Assembly (NCBI RefSeq): GCF_011059185.1
Contig: NZ_JAALFE010000003.1
Location: forward strand, 62,001-126,000
DNA: 64,000 bases
DNA from: Paragemmobacter kunshanensis
GTDB taxonomy: Bacteria; Pseudomonadota; Alphaproteobacteria; Rhodobacterales; Rhodobacteraceae
Direction: 5' to 3'
In this document: positions 8,419 through 17,625 of the stretch, piece by piece
Numbering within the stretch: the first letter of the stretch is position 1
Layout: every line of letters begins with the position of its first letter
The notes under the pieces: model-generated
Told to the model about the DNA's origin: nothing
What the model saw: the letters and a program-made list of their open reading frames with translations, nothing else
Databases searched by the model: none
Translations under genes and position numbers: made by a program

Positions 8419-8422
8419 TACC

Positions 8423-9580
8423 ATGACAGACCTGACACCGCCGGCCAAGCGCCCGGCCAATCCGCGCTTCTCCTCTGGCCCCTGCGCCAAGATCCCCGGC
8501 TTTACCCTTGATCACCTCGCCGACGCGCCCCTGGGCCGCTCGCACCGCGCCGCGGTGGGCAAGGCGAAACTGGCCGAAGCCATCGACCTCACCCGCGAAA
8601 TCCTCGGCGTCCCCGCCGATTACCGCATCGGCATCGTCCCCGGCTCCGACACCGGCGCCGTCGAAATGGCGATGTGGACGATGCTCGGCGCGCGCCCCGT
8701 CGAAATGCTGGCATGGGAAAGCTTCGGCGAAGGCTGGGTCACCGATGTTGTGAAACAGCTCAAGCTGGATGCAGTCGTGAAAAAGGCCCCCTACGGCCAG
8801 ATCGTCGACCTTGCGACCGTAAACTTCGACGCTGACGTGGTCTTCACCTGGAACGGCACCACCTCCGGCGTCCGCCTTCCCAATGCCGACGCAATTCCCG
8901 CGACGCGCCAAGGGCTTACCATCTGCGACGCCACCTCGGCCGCCTTCGCGATGGACCTGCCCTGGGACAAGCTCGACGTCACCACCTTCTCCTGGCAAAA
9001 GGTGCTGGGCGGCGAAGGCGCGCATGGCATGCTGATCCTGTCGCCGCGCGCGGTGGAACGGCTGGAAACCTACACCCCCACATGGCCCCTGCCAAAGATC
9101 TTCCGCCTGACGTCGAAGGGCAAGCTGATCGACGGCATCTTCGTGGGCGAAACGATCAACACCCCCTCGATGCTGGCGGTGGAAGATTACCTCGTCGCGC
9201 TGAAATGGGCGAAATCCGTGGGCGGGCTGAAAGGCCTGATCGCGCGGGCCGAAGCCAACGCCCGCACCGTCTGGGATTTCTGCGCCGCCAATCCGTGGGT
9301 CGCGAACCTTGCCGAAGATCCGGCAACCGCCTCCACCACCAGCGTCTGCCTGAAATTCACCGATCCCCGCATCACCGACGGCGCAACCTTCGCGAAGAAT
9401 GTCGCGAAGCGGCTGGAAAAGGCAGGCGTGGCCTATGACGTTGGCGCCTATCGCGACGCCCCCCCCGGCCTGCGCATCTGGTGCGGATCGACCGTGGAAA
9501 CCGCCGATGTCGCTGCCCTGATGCCGTGGATCGCCCACGCGTTCCAGGCCGAAATCGCCGCACTGGCGCAGGCTGCCTGA
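8423..9580 (+). CDS. serC: Phosphoserine aminotransferase SerC
   Basis: SerC is a PLP enzyme that transaminates 3-phosphohydroxypyruvate to phosphoserine. The 385 residues fit the longer alphaproteobacterial class: [15 protein letters not shown] at the start, and [46 protein letters not shown] contains the PLP-binding lysine (SWQK). [11 protein letters not shown] lies near the end. The start at 8423 has GGAAGG upstream; the frame is open from 8345 but that part lies inside the leader. It is followed by serA in the same direction, so the window holds the complete serine pathway. Confidence 0.94.
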   Translation: MTDLTPPAKRPANPRFSSGPCAKIPGFTLDHLADAPLGRSHRAAVGKAKLAEAIDLTREILGVPADYRIGIVPGSDTGAVEMAMWTMLGARPVEMLAWESFGEGWVTDVVKQLKLDAVVKKAPYGQIVDLATVNFDADVVFTWNGTTSGVRLPNADAIPATRQGLTICDATSAAFAMDLPWDKLDVTTFSWQKVLGGEGAHGMLILSPRAVERLETYTPTWPLPKIFRLTSKGKLIDGIFVGETINTPSMLAVEDYLVALKWAKSVGGLKGLIARAEANARTVWDFCAANPWVANLAEDPATASTTSVCLKFTDPRITDGATFAKNVAKRLEKAGVAYDVGAYRDAPPGLRIWCGSTVETADVAALMPWIAHAFQAEIAALAQAA

Positions 9581-9587
9581 CCGGGAC

Positions 9588-9638
9588 GGCGGGGTGAACC
9601 CCGCCCTACCCACCCCTTAGGGCGGGGTTCACCCCGCC
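9588..9638. repeat. Nested palindrome between serC and serA
   Basis: Two 21-base arms (9588-9608 and 9618-9638) are perfect reverse complements separated by 9 bases. Each arm is itself nearly palindromic: GGCGGGGT, two bases, ACCCCGCC. The RNA could form one long hairpin or two short ones. It looks like a REP-type dispersed element that could also act as a terminator or mRNA stabiliser between serC and serA. Confidence 0.6.
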
Positions 9639-9671
9639 ACCCCCCCGAACCCTCAAGAAATGGAGCCCCCA

Positions 9672-11267
9672 ATGGCCCCCCGCGTTCTCGTTTCCGACGA
9701 ACTCTCCGAAACCGCCGTCCAGATCTTCCGCGACCGCGGGGTCGAGGTGGACTACATGCCGAAACTCGGCAAGGACAAGGAAAAGCTGGCCGAACTGATA
9801 GGCCTTTATGACGGCCTCGCCATCCGTTCCGCCACCAAGGTCACCGAAAAGCTGCTCGAAGCTGCGACGAACCTGAAAGTCGTGGGCCGCGCCGGCATCG
9901 GTGTGGACAATGTCGATATCCCTGCCGCGTCCAAGAAGGGCGTCATCGTGATGAACACGCCCTTCGGCAACTCCATCACCACTGCCGAACATGCCATCGC
10001 CATGATGTTCTCCATCGCGCGGCAGATCCCCGAAGCCAACGCCTCCACCCATGCGGGCAAGTGGGAAAAGTCGAAATTCATGGGGGTCGAACTTTTCAAC
10101 AAGACCCTTGGCGTCATCGGCGCGGGCAATATCGGCGGCATCGTCTGCGACCGCGCCGTGGGGCTGAAGATGAAGGTCGTGGCCTATGATCCCTTCCTGT
10201 CGGAAGAACGCGCGAAACAACTGGGCGTCACCAAGGTAGACCTCGACGACCTCCTCGCCCGCGCCGATTTCATCACCCTCCACGTGCCGCTCACCGACAA
10301 GACCCGCAACATCCTGTCGCGCGAGAACCTCGCCAAGACGAAGAAAGGCGTCCGCATCATCAACTGCGCCCGTGGCGGCCTGATCGACGAGGCCGCGCTG
10401 AAGGACGCGCTGGATGCAGGCCATGTCGCCGCCGCCGCGCTGGACGTGTTCGAAGTGGAACCCGCCACCGAAAACGTCCTCTTCAACCACCCCAACGTCG
10501 TCTGCACCCCCCATCTCGGCGCCTCCACGACCGAGGCGCAGGAAAACGTGGCGCTGCAAGTGGCCGAACAGATGTCCGACTACCTGCTCACCGGCGCCGT
10601 TCAGAACGCGCTGAACATGCCCAACGTCACGGCGGAAGAGGCGGCAGTGATGGGGCCGTGGGTCAAGCTTGCCCTGCATCTGGGTGCCTTCATCGGCCAG
10701 ATGACCGATGAACCGATCAAGGCCATCAACATCCTCTACGACGGTGCCGTGGCCGACATGAACCTCGCCGCGCTGAACCAGTCGGTGATCGCGGGTGTCC
10801 TCAAGGCGCATAACCCCGACGTCAACCTCGTCTCCGCCCCCGTGGTGGCCAAGGAACGCGGCATCCAGATCTCCACCACCCGTCAGGAAAAGACGGGCGT
10901 CTTCGATGCCTATATCAAGGTCACGATGGTCACCGACAAGCGCGAACGGTCGGTTGCCGGCACCTGCTTCAGCGATGGCAAGCCGCGCTTCATCCAGATC
11001 AAGGGCATCAACATCGACGCCGAAATCGGCCGCCACATGCTCTATACCACGAACGAGGACGTGCCGGGCATCATCGGCCTTCTGGGCATGACGATGGGCA
11101 AGAACAACGTCAACATCGCGAACTTCACCTTGGGCCGCTCCGGCGTGGGTCAGGATGCCATCGCCATCCTCTACCTCGATCAGGCAATCGACCCGAAGGT
11201 GGTGGAAACGCTCGAATCCACCGGCATGTTCCAACAGGTCAAGCCGCTGGAATTCGAGGTGGCCTGA
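9672..11267 (+). CDS. serA: D-3-phosphoglycerate dehydrogenase SerA
   Basis: SerA oxidises 3-phosphoglycerate to 3-phosphohydroxypyruvate, the committed step to serine. The 531-residue protein is the long type. It has a catalytic domain and a Rossmann domain with GAGNIGG at about 150, then the INCARGGLIDE and HLGASTTEAQENVA active-site segments. An intervening domain and a C-terminal ACT domain (about 460-531, MLYTTNEDVPGIIGLLG) follow; the latter is usually the serine-feedback site. ATG 9672 with TGGAG six bases upstream is preferred over the in-frame ATG at 9660. A strong terminator hairpin follows the gene. Confidence 0.95.
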   Translation: MAPRVLVSDELSETAVQIFRDRGVEVDYMPKLGKDKEKLAELIGLYDGLAIRSATKVTEKLLEAATNLKVVGRAGIGVDNVDIPAASKKGVIVMNTPFGNSITTAEHAIAMMFSIARQIPEANASTHAGKWEKSKFMGVELFNKTLGVIGAGNIGGIVCDRAVGLKMKVVAYDPFLSEERAKQLGVTKVDLDDLLARADFITLHVPLTDKTRNILSRENLAKTKKGVRIINCARGGLIDEAALKDALDAGHVAAAALDVFEVEPATENVLFNHPNVVCTPHLGASTTEAQENVALQVAEQMSDYLLTGAVQNALNMPNVTAEEAAVMGPWVKLALHLGAFIGQMTDEPIKAINILYDGAVADMNLAALNQSVIAGVLKAHNPDVNLVSAPVVAKERGIQISTTRQEKTGVFDAYIKVTMVTDKRERSVAGTCFSDGKPRFIQIKGINIDAEIGRHMLYTTNEDVPGIIGLLGMTMGKNNVNIANFTLGRSGVGQDAIAILYLDQAIDPKVVETLESTGMFQQVKPLEFEVA

Positions 11268-11276
11268 CAAAACAGC

Positions 11277-11308
11277 GATGAAGGGGCGATCCGCCTTGCC
11301 CCTTCATC
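11277..11308 (+). terminator. Terminator hairpin after serA
   Basis: GATGAAGGGGC (11277-11287) pairs perfectly with GCCCCTTCATC (11298-11308) across a 10-base loop, nine bases after the serA stop, and is followed by TGTTCCC. The T-run is weak but the 11-bp stem is strong. Confidence 0.6.
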
Positions 11309-11333
11309 TGTTCCCAAATATCCCACGGGGGCG

Positions 11334-11374
11334 CCAGAGGTTCGCCACTGGTTCAAGAACCACTGGCGCCGGGG
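11334..11374 (+). other. Alternative hairpins upstream of metallophosphoesterase gene
   Basis: GGCGCCAG and CTGGCGCC form outer arms. Inside them CGCCACTGGTTC and GAACCACTGGCG pair with a single C-C mismatch around a two-base loop. The two pairings share bases and cannot both form, so this is either a second hairpin or a switch-like leader. Confidence 0.3.
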
Positions 11375-11419
11375 ATGTGAACCCCCCGGCGCTTTCCACC
11401 GGGAAAACGGACAGGCACG

Positions 11420-12154
11420 ATGCGCAGCTACGCCATAGGTGACATTCACGGCCATCTCGATCTGCTCCTGCACGCCCATGACCTCATCGCCCAGGACCGC
11501 CGCCAGACCGGCGATCACGATGCCCCGGTCATCCATCTGGGCGATTACGTGGATCGCGGCCCCGACTGCCGCGGTGTGGTCGAACACCTTGCCCAGGGCA
11601 CCGCGCGGGGCGAGAACTGGATCACCCTCAAGGGCAATCACGACCGCATGTTCACCCGCTTCCTGCGGGATCCGGCCGAGGCCGAGCCCGGCCTGCGCGC
11701 GGATCTGTCATGGCTGCATCCGCGTCTGGGCGGGGCGGCGACGCTGGCCTCCTATGGCGTGCCCAATGCGATGGATCGCCCCATCGCCCCGGTCCATGCC
11801 GAGGCCGTGGAGGCCGTTCCCGACAGCCACCGCATCTTCCTGGAAAGCCGCCCGACATGGCATGTCCGCGGCGACTGCGTCTTTGTCCATGCGGGCATCC
11901 GGCCGGGCATCCCGATGGCCGAACAGGCGGAAACCGATCTGGTCTGGATCCGCGCGGGCTTTCTGGAAGACAACCGCGATCACGGCTTCCTCGTCGTGCA
12001 TGGCCATACCGCGCTGGATCGCGCCACCCATTACGGCAATCGCGTGAACATCGACAGTTCGGCGGCCTATGGCGGCCCGCTGACCGCCGTCGTCATCGAA
12101 GGGCGCAGCGTGCATCACCTGACGGATGCAGGCCGCATCCCGCTTCAGCCCTGA
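11420..12154 (+). CDS. Metallophosphoesterase (PPP-family, serine/threonine phosphatase-like)
   Basis: The 244 residues carry the full two-metal phosphoesterase motif set: GDIHGH (7-12), GDYVDRG (41-47), GNHD (72-75), and the later FVHAGIRPG and VVHGHTALD histidines. This matches bacterial PPP-family protein phosphatases or diadenosine-tetraphosphatase-like enzymes; the substrate cannot be told apart from sequence. It is a single gene after the serA terminator. Its 3' end overlaps a convergent small membrane protein gene by 10 bases. Confidence 0.85.
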   Translation: MRSYAIGDIHGHLDLLLHAHDLIAQDRRQTGDHDAPVIHLGDYVDRGPDCRGVVEHLAQGTARGENWITLKGNHDRMFTRFLRDPAEAEPGLRADLSWLHPRLGGAATLASYGVPNAMDRPIAPVHAEAVEAVPDSHRIFLESRPTWHVRGDCVFVHAGIRPGIPMAEQAETDLVWIRAGFLEDNRDHGFLVVHGHTALDRATHYGNRVNIDSSAAYGGPLTAVVIEGRSVHHLTDAGRIPLQP

Positions 12155-12351
12155 TCCCGGCGCAGCAAGGCCCTAGCCGACAGGACCAGCGTCACCCCGA
12201 AGAACAGCGCCGCAATCCCCACCACCTCAACCAGGCCCGGCCCGTTTGGCACCCCGCGCAGCGCGAACAGAAGGCCGATCATGGCCAGCCCGAAGATCGA
12301 GAAGATCAGGCGAAACAGATGCTCTCCGCGGGTCGGGCCATATTTGTTCAT
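12145..12351 (-). CDS. Small two-pass membrane protein, 68 residues
   Basis: Starting at ATG 12351 the product has a polar N-terminus ([15 protein letters not shown]). Two hydrophobic segments ([17 protein letters not shown] and [19 protein letters not shown]) follow, with a basic tail (RALLRRDQG). The longer open frame to 12498 is rejected because it would add a non-hydrophobic, Arg-rich extension. The 3' end overlaps the phosphoesterase gene, which is convergent. No family is recognised; it is probably an inner-membrane protein. Confidence 0.55.
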   Translation of the reverse strand: MNKYGPTRGEHLFRLIFSIFGLAMIGLLFALRGVPNGPGLVEVVGIAALFFGVTLVLSARALLRRDQG

Positions 12352-12442
12352 GCCCCGGCACATAGCGCGCCCCGCCCTTTCGGGAAGGGGTGACAAACCC
12401 GCCCCGTTCCGCTTTGATGCCGCCATCAGAAGGTGCCCCAGA

Positions 12443-13006
12443 ATGATCCGTGACAATCGCCTTGCCCATGCCCTTACCCTTCTGATCCTTCTTCTCACGG
12501 CCTACTGGCTCTGGCATGTCGGGCGCGTGCCGATCTGCGAATGCGGCTATGTGAAGCTCTGGCACGGCCAGACCGTCAGTTCCGAGAATTCGCAGCACCT
12601 GACCGATTGGTATACCCCCTCGCACCTCATCCACGGCCTTCTGTTCTACGGCCTTCTCCACCTCACCGCCCGCCGCCTCTCCTTCGCATGGCGCCTCACC
12701 ATCGCCACCCTCATCGAAAGCGCGTGGGAGATCGTGGAGAATTCCGAAGCCGTCATCGAACGCTACCGCTCCGTCACCATCTCGCTTGATTACTACGGCG
12801 ACAGCGTCATCAACTCGGTCGCCGATATCGTGGCGATGATCGCGGGTTTCTTCCTTGCCCGCATCCTGCCCGTCTGGGCCTCGGTCGCGATCATCGTCTT
12901 CTTCGAGGCGCTGACGACATGGCTCATACGTGACGGGCTTGCCCTCAATATCCTGATGCTGCTCTGGCCGCTGGATGCGGTGAAGGTCTGGCAGGCTGGG
13001 GGCTGA
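12443..13006 (+). CDS. UPF0314 / DUF2585 membrane protein
   Basis: The 187-residue protein has about four hydrophobic segments and the conserved core of this uncharacterised alphaproteobacterial family: [38 protein letters not shown] and [14 protein letters not shown]. The start at 12443 has AGAAGGTG upstream. The many conserved charged and His residues facing the membrane suggest an enzyme or metal/heme role, but none is established. It is a single gene, convergent with the following MFS gene (five bases between them). Confidence 0.85.
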   Translation: MIRDNRLAHALTLLILLLTAYWLWHVGRVPICECGYVKLWHGQTVSSENSQHLTDWYTPSHLIHGLLFYGLLHLTARRLSFAWRLTIATLIESAWEIVENSEAVIERYRSVTISLDYYGDSVINSVADIVAMIAGFFLARILPVWASVAIIVFFEALTTWLIRDGLALNILMLLWPLDAVKVWQAGG

Positions 13007-13011
13007 TCGCC

Positions 13012-14130
13012 TCAGCCGCGCGCCACCTCGGCATTGATCCGCCGCAGCAGGAAAAGCGCCGCGCCACAGGTGGCCAGCGTCAGCCCGGCCATGATCTGGA
13101 AGAACCCCCGTTCCCCCATCCCCTCGACCAGCCAGCCAAGGATCACGGGCGAGGATATCCCCCCCACCAGCCCCGCCGCGATGATCGTGGGCGTCACGCG
13201 CGGGTCATCCCCCATCACCCGCGAGGCGGTCACGAAAAAGCCGGGGAAGAACAGCCCCGCAAAGGCCCCCATCGCCATGAAGAAGGGCACCGCCGGCAGG
13301 ATCACCGCCCCAAGGGCGCAAACCGCCGCCCCCGTCATCGCGCCCGCATAGATGGTAAAGGGCGGCACCAGATGCGCGACAAAGACCAGCGCCGTCCGCG
13401 CGATCAGGAAGGCCACGAAGAACCCCGAAAGCGCCCGCGCCGCCGTCTCCTCGCTTGCCCCCGCCGTGATCAGCGCGGTGGGGCCAAGCCCGATCAGGCA
13501 GGCCTCCACCCCGATGCAGACCACGCCAAAGCACAACAGCCTCCCCCGGAAGCGATAGGGTTTCGTGGCCACGCCCGCTGCCGCCTCCTCGACCCGGTCT
13601 CCCGTGCCCGCCACCAGCCAGATCAGCGCGCACAGGCCCGCCACAACGGCAAAGGCCAGCTGCGGGTTGGATCCGATCGCCACGAAACCCAGCGGCGCGG
13701 CAATCGCCCCAACGGCGAACATGGCGTTCAGAAGGCTCACCATCGACGGCCCCTTGGCACCGAAGGCCCGCAGCACACGTGGATTGAACACCACCGTCGA
13801 AATGCCATAGCCCATCCCGAAGATCACCGATCCCGCCAGCGTCGGCCACCAGCCGATGCCTGCCGCGATGATCCCCGATCCCGCGACCATCACCCCCAGC
13901 GCATGGCGCGGCGTCACCTGCCGCCCCCGGAAGAACATCAGCGCAACCCCGGTCGCCGACCCGATCCACAGCGCCGATACCAGCCACCCGGCCTGACCCA
14001 CCGTCAGCCCGAATTCCCGCGCAAAGGCGGGAAGGGCAGGGCCATAGAGCGATTGCCCCGCCCCCATGATCGCAAAGGTCAGGATACCGGCGATCAACAG
14101 CGCGGCATGGGTGCGGATGAGCGAAGACAA
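13012..14130 (-). CDS. Major facilitator superfamily transporter
   Basis: The 372-residue protein is made of about twelve hydrophobic segments with MFS-type loop motifs (WIGSATGVALMFFRGRQVTPRH between segments 2 and 3). There is no cytoplasmic or periplasmic extra domain. The substrate is unknown; the small size and the Gly/Ala-rich first helix (GILTFAIMGAGQSLYGPALPAFARE) fit drug/metabolite exporters. The only upstream start in frame is TTG at 14130 just after a stop; no good ribosome site is visible, so the start is uncertain. It is divergent from the thiolase gene. Confidence 0.75.
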   Translation of the reverse strand: MSSLIRTHAALLIAGILTFAIMGAGQSLYGPALPAFAREFGLTVGQAGWLVSALWIGSATGVALMFFRGRQVTPRHALGVMVAGSGIIAAGIGWWPTLAGSVIFGMGYGISTVVFNPRVLRAFGAKGPSMVSLLNAMFAVGAIAAPLGFVAIGSNPQLAFAVVAGLCALIWLVAGTGDRVEEAAAGVATKPYRFRGRLLCFGVVCIGVEACLIGLGPTALITAGASEETAARALSGFFVAFLIARTALVFVAHLVPPFTIYAGAMTGAAVCALGAVILPAVPFFMAMGAFAGLFFPGFFVTASRVMGDDPRVTPTIIAAGLVGGISSPVILGWLVEGMGERGFFQIMAGLTLATCGAALFLLRRINAEVARG

Positions 14131-14285
14131 AGGGGAATCTCATGCAAAGGAATTCGGCGCAGATGTCCCCCGCCGGCCCGGAACTGTCAATCGCAACCGC
14201 GACAGCCTGGCGCAACGCCACGTCATCGCTGCATCCCTGCGCAAGCCGTGCCATCCTGCGCCATATCACAGGGCAGGGGGCAGAC

Positions 14286-15446
14286 ATGACCGACATCTAC
14301 ATCCTTTCCGGCGCGCGCACCGCCATTGGCACCTTCGGCGGATCGCTGGCGGGCATCGCGCCCATCGACCTTGCCACCACCGCCGGCCGCGCCGCCATCG
14401 CCCGCGCAGGGATCGACCCCGCCACCATCGGCACAACCGTCTTCGGCCATGTGATCAACACCGAACCGCGCGACATGTATCTCTCGCGCGTCGCCGCCAT
14501 GCAGGCGGGCGTGCCGCAGGGAACGCCCGCGATGAACGTCAACCGCCTCTGCGGTTCCGGGCTTCAGGCCATCGTCTCGGGCGCGCAGGCGCTGATGCTC
14601 GGCGATGCCGAACTCGCGCTTGTGGGCGGGGCGGAATGCATGTCCCGCTCCCCCCATATCCTGCCCGCCGCTCGCTTTGGGATGAAGATGGGCGACACCC
14701 GCGCGGTCGACATGATGACCGGCGCGCTGACCTGCCCCTTCGGCACCGGCCATATGGGCGTCACGGCGGAGAACGTCGCAGCCCGGCATGGCATCAGCCG
14801 CGCCGATCAGGACGCCTTCGCGCTTGAAAGCCAGACCCGCGCCGCCCGCGCATTGGCCGAAGGCTGGTTCACCGCCGAGATCACGCCGGTCGAGGTTCCC
14901 TCGCGCAAGGGCCCCGTCACCTTCGACCGCGACGAACACCCCAAGGCCAGCTCGCTCGACGCGCTTTCCGGCCTGAAACCCGTCTTCCAGAAGGATGGCA
15001 CCGTGACCGCAGGCAATGCCTCCGGCATCAATGACGGTGCCGCCGCGCTGATCCTGTCGAAAGGCCGCCGCGACGGCGTCCGCGCCCGGATCATGGGCTA
15101 TGCCGTGGCGGGTGTGGACCCATCGGTGATGGGCCTTGGCCCCATCCCCGCCACGCAGGCCCTCTGCGCCAAACTCGGCATGACCCCGCAGGATTTCGAC
15201 CTTGTCGAAAGCAACGAGGCTTTCGCCGCGCAGGCCATCGCCGTCTCCCGCGCCCTGAACCTCGATCCCGCCAAGGTGAACCCGGCAGGCGGGGCCATCG
15301 CGCTGGGTCATCCCGTCGGGGCGACAGGGGCGATCCTTGCCGTGAAGGCGCTGCACGCGCTGGAACGCACCGGGCAGGGGACCGCGCTTCTGACCATGTG
15401 CATTGGCGGCGGTCAGGGCATCTCGGTCGCCATCGAACGGGTCTAG
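14286..15446 (+). CDS. Acetyl-CoA C-acetyltransferase (thiolase)
   Basis: Thiolases condense or cleave acetoacetyl-CoA or 3-ketoacyl-CoA. The 386 residues contain the acyl-accepting Cys in NRLCGSG (C89), the NEAFAAQ motif, the catalytic His in ALGHPVGATG (H342) and the second Cys in TMCIGGGQG (C372), all in normal order. It resembles PhaA/AtoB-type biosynthetic thiolases. There is no phaB or beta-oxidation partner next to it, so the pathway cannot be fixed. The open frame extends to 14142, but ATG 14286 matches the family N-terminus (MTDIYILSGARTAIG). Confidence 0.9.
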   Translation: MTDIYILSGARTAIGTFGGSLAGIAPIDLATTAGRAAIARAGIDPATIGTTVFGHVINTEPRDMYLSRVAAMQAGVPQGTPAMNVNRLCGSGLQAIVSGAQALMLGDAELALVGGAECMSRSPHILPAARFGMKMGDTRAVDMMTGALTCPFGTGHMGVTAENVAARHGISRADQDAFALESQTRAARALAEGWFTAEITPVEVPSRKGPVTFDRDEHPKASSLDALSGLKPVFQKDGTVTAGNASGINDGAAALILSKGRRDGVRARIMGYAVAGVDPSVMGLGPIPATQALCAKLGMTPQDFDLVESNEAFAAQAIAVSRALNLDPAKVNPAGGAIALGHPVGATGAILAVKALHALERTGQGTALLTMCIGGGQGISVAIERV

Positions 15447-15492
15447 CCCCTGCCGTTGCCGCGTCTTTCGCCGCGGCGAATGAATATCGAAA

Positions 15493-15578
15493 CCCCGTCC
15501 CGGGCCTGACCCGGGACCTCCACCTCGCCCCGCGCTCCCCTGCATGGCATGAGGCCCCGGGTCAGGCCCGGGGCGGGG
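15493..15578. repeat. Inverted repeat with 28-base arms (dispersed-type palindrome)
   Basis: Arms 15493-15520 and 15551-15578 are reverse complements with two mismatches, flanking 30 bases. The core GGGCCTGACCCGGG and its partner are the kind of CCCGGG-bounded palindrome scattered through intergenic regions of alphaproteobacteria. It lies between convergent thiolase and pbpC genes and probably ends both transcripts. Confidence 0.55.
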
Positions 15579-15582
15579 TCCC

Positions 15583-17625
15583 TCATCTCAACCTTACCCG
15601 CGCCCGGGCGCTGCGCCCCTCGGCGTCGATCACCGACAGCGTCGTGAACCCTGCCCCCATCAGCGGCAACACCACCTCGCGCGCGCGCTCTCCCGTCACC
15701 ATCGGCGCGCCATCGGCCAGCCATGTGAAGGGCGCACGCCCCCCCTCCACCCGCACCATCACGCCGTCCGGCAGGCGCTCCACCTCGGCCCCGTCGGGCG
15801 GAAAGGCCACGGCGGGCGCATCGCGCCCCACCTCGAACACCGCGCCGCGCGCCCTGAACCGTTGCAGCGGCGCGGGCAATTGCGCATTGGCCACCAGCAG
15901 GGTTTCCGGCGGGGCAGGGGGCTGCGGGTCAAGCGCGGGTTTCAGCCGCGCAAAGGCCTGAAACAGCACCGGCGCGGCAAGGTCAGCGCCAAAGACGCCC
16001 GGCACGGGCGTCCCATCCGCCCGTCCCAGCCAGACGCCCACCACATGCCGCCCGTCAAACCCGATCGCCCAGGCGTCGCGATGGCCATAGCTGGTGCCGG
16101 TCTTGTAGGCCAACCGGTTCTCCGGCGCGCCCGGCGGCGGGGCCAGCCCCGCCAGAATATCCCCCACCTGCCACGCGGCCGCCCGTGACACGACCCGCGC
16201 GCCTTCCTCCGACACACCGTCCTCACGCCACCGCAAGGGCAAGGCCACGCCACCCCGCGCCAGCCCCGCGTAAAGCTGCACCATGTCCTGCAACGTGACC
16301 CCGATCCCGCCAAGCGAGATCGCAAGCCCCGCCTCCCCCGGCGGCAGGCGATATCCCACGCCCGCCTTGTCCAGCGCCACCAGCAGGCGGGCAGGCCCCA
16401 TCGCCTCGGTCAGTTCCACCACCGGAATGTTCAGCGACATCTGCAACGCATCCCGCACCCGAACCGTGCCGCGATAGACCCTGTCGAAATTCTGCGGCGC
16501 ATAGCTTCCGAACCGCGTCGGGCGGTCCTCGATCATCGTTTCGGGATGGGCCAGCCCTTCGTCGAAGGCCAGCGCATAGACCAGCGGTTTCAGCACCGAT
16601 CCCGGCGACCGCAGCGCCTGCGTCATGTCGACAAACCCCTGCCGCGCATCCGCCCGGAACGCCGCCGACCCGACCGAGGCCAGTATCTCCCCCGTCGCAT
16701 GATCCGCCACGACCATGGCAACCTGCAGCCGCTCGCCCTGATGCTGCACCGTTTCGGCGGCCAGTTGCTCCAGCGCGACCTGAACCCGCAGGTCGATGGT
16801 CAGCCGATGCACGCGCGCCATCGGCTCTGCCACCCGCGCCCTGTCTGCCAGATGCGGCGCGATGGCGGGCACGGCACGCCGCGCCACGGGCACCACCTCG
16901 CGCTCTGCCGCCTCGGCCTGATCCGCCGCAATGATCCCCTTGCCCACCGCCCGCGCCAGCACCCGCGCCCGCGCATCCGCCGCTCGCCCGGCATGCCGAT
17001 CCGGCCTGCGGCTTTCCGGGCTTTGCGGAATGGCCACCAGCAGCGCCGCCTCGGCGGGCGTCAACCGCCATGGCTCCTTCCCGAAATAGGCCAGCGTCGC
17101 GGCCCGCACCCCTTCGATATTCCCGCCATAGGGCGCAAGCAGCAGGTAAAGCCCCAGTATCTGATCCTTGGTCAGCCGTCGTTCCAGCGCCAGCGCCACC
17201 CGCATCTGCCTGAGCTTGCCTTCGATCCGGCCCGTTCCGCTTTCCTCCAGCAGCCGCGCCACCTGCATGGTCAGGGTCGATCCGCCCGATACCACCCCGC
17301 CATTCCACACCGCCTGCGCCACTGCCCGCGCCAGCGCCCGCGGATCCACCCCCCCATGATCGCGGAAACGTCCGTCCTCATAGGCGATCAGCATCTCGAG
17401 AAAGACAGGGTCCACCTCATCCGGCGCGACGGCCAGCCGCCAGCGTCCATCCGCCACCGTATAGGCACGCAGCAGGCTTCCCGCGCGATCCTCGACCAGA
17501 ACCGAGGTGTCCGGCACCAGCGGGGGCAGCACCGTCCGCGCCACCCAATCGTCGAACCCGTCACGCGCAAGGGCGGCAAGCCACAGGCCCGCCGCCAGCG
17601 CAAGGACGCCCCGAGCCCGGATCAC
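15583..17625 (-). CDS. pbpC: Penicillin-binding protein 1C (glycosyltransferase/transpeptidase)
   Basis: PbpC is a bifunctional peptidoglycan synthase of the inner membrane. The 680 residues show an N-terminal hydrophobic anchor (about 5-22). The GT51 motif EDGRFRDHGGVDP follows (83-95). A transpeptidase domain has S343 in SVLK, MSLN, and K508 in YKTGTSYG, with a C-terminal PbpC-specific domain (about 590-680). The start is GTG 17625 overlapping the stop of the alpha-2-macroglobulin gene (GTGA, 17622-17625). Together they form the usual pbpC/yfhM operon, thought to repair the wall and trap invading proteases. Confidence 0.93.
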   Translation of the reverse strand: MIRARGVLALAAGLWLAALARDGFDDWVARTVLPPLVPDTSVLVEDRAGSLLRAYTVADGRWRLAVAPDEVDPVFLEMLIAYEDGRFRDHGGVDPRALARAVAQAVWNGGVVSGGSTLTMQVARLLEESGTGRIEGKLRQMRVALALERRLTKDQILGLYLLLAPYGGNIEGVRAATLAYFGKEPWRLTPAEAALLVAIPQSPESRRPDRHAGRAADARARVLARAVGKGIIAADQAEAAEREVVPVARRAVPAIAPHLADRARVAEPMARVHRLTIDLRVQVALEQLAAETVQHQGERLQVAMVVADHATGEILASVGSAAFRADARQGFVDMTQALRSPGSVLKPLVYALAFDEGLAHPETMIEDRPTRFGSYAPQNFDRVYRGTVRVRDALQMSLNIPVVELTEAMGPARLLVALDKAGVGYRLPPGEAGLAISLGGIGVTLQDMVQLYAGLARGGVALPLRWREDGVSEEGARVVSRAAAWQVGDILAGLAPPPGAPENRLAYKTGTSYGHRDAWAIGFDGRHVVGVWLGRADGTPVPGVFGADLAAPVLFQAFARLKPALDPQPPAPPETLLVANAQLPAPLQRFRARGAVFEVGRDAPAVAFPPDGAEVERLPDGVMVRVEGGRAPFTWLADGAPMVTGERAREVVLPLMGAGFTTLSVIDAEGRSARARVRLR

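Noticed and set aside
8273-9613. N-terminal extension of serB antisense to serC
   Set aside because: The extra residues do not resemble any domain, and SerB proteins begin near MFIATLLT at 8272.
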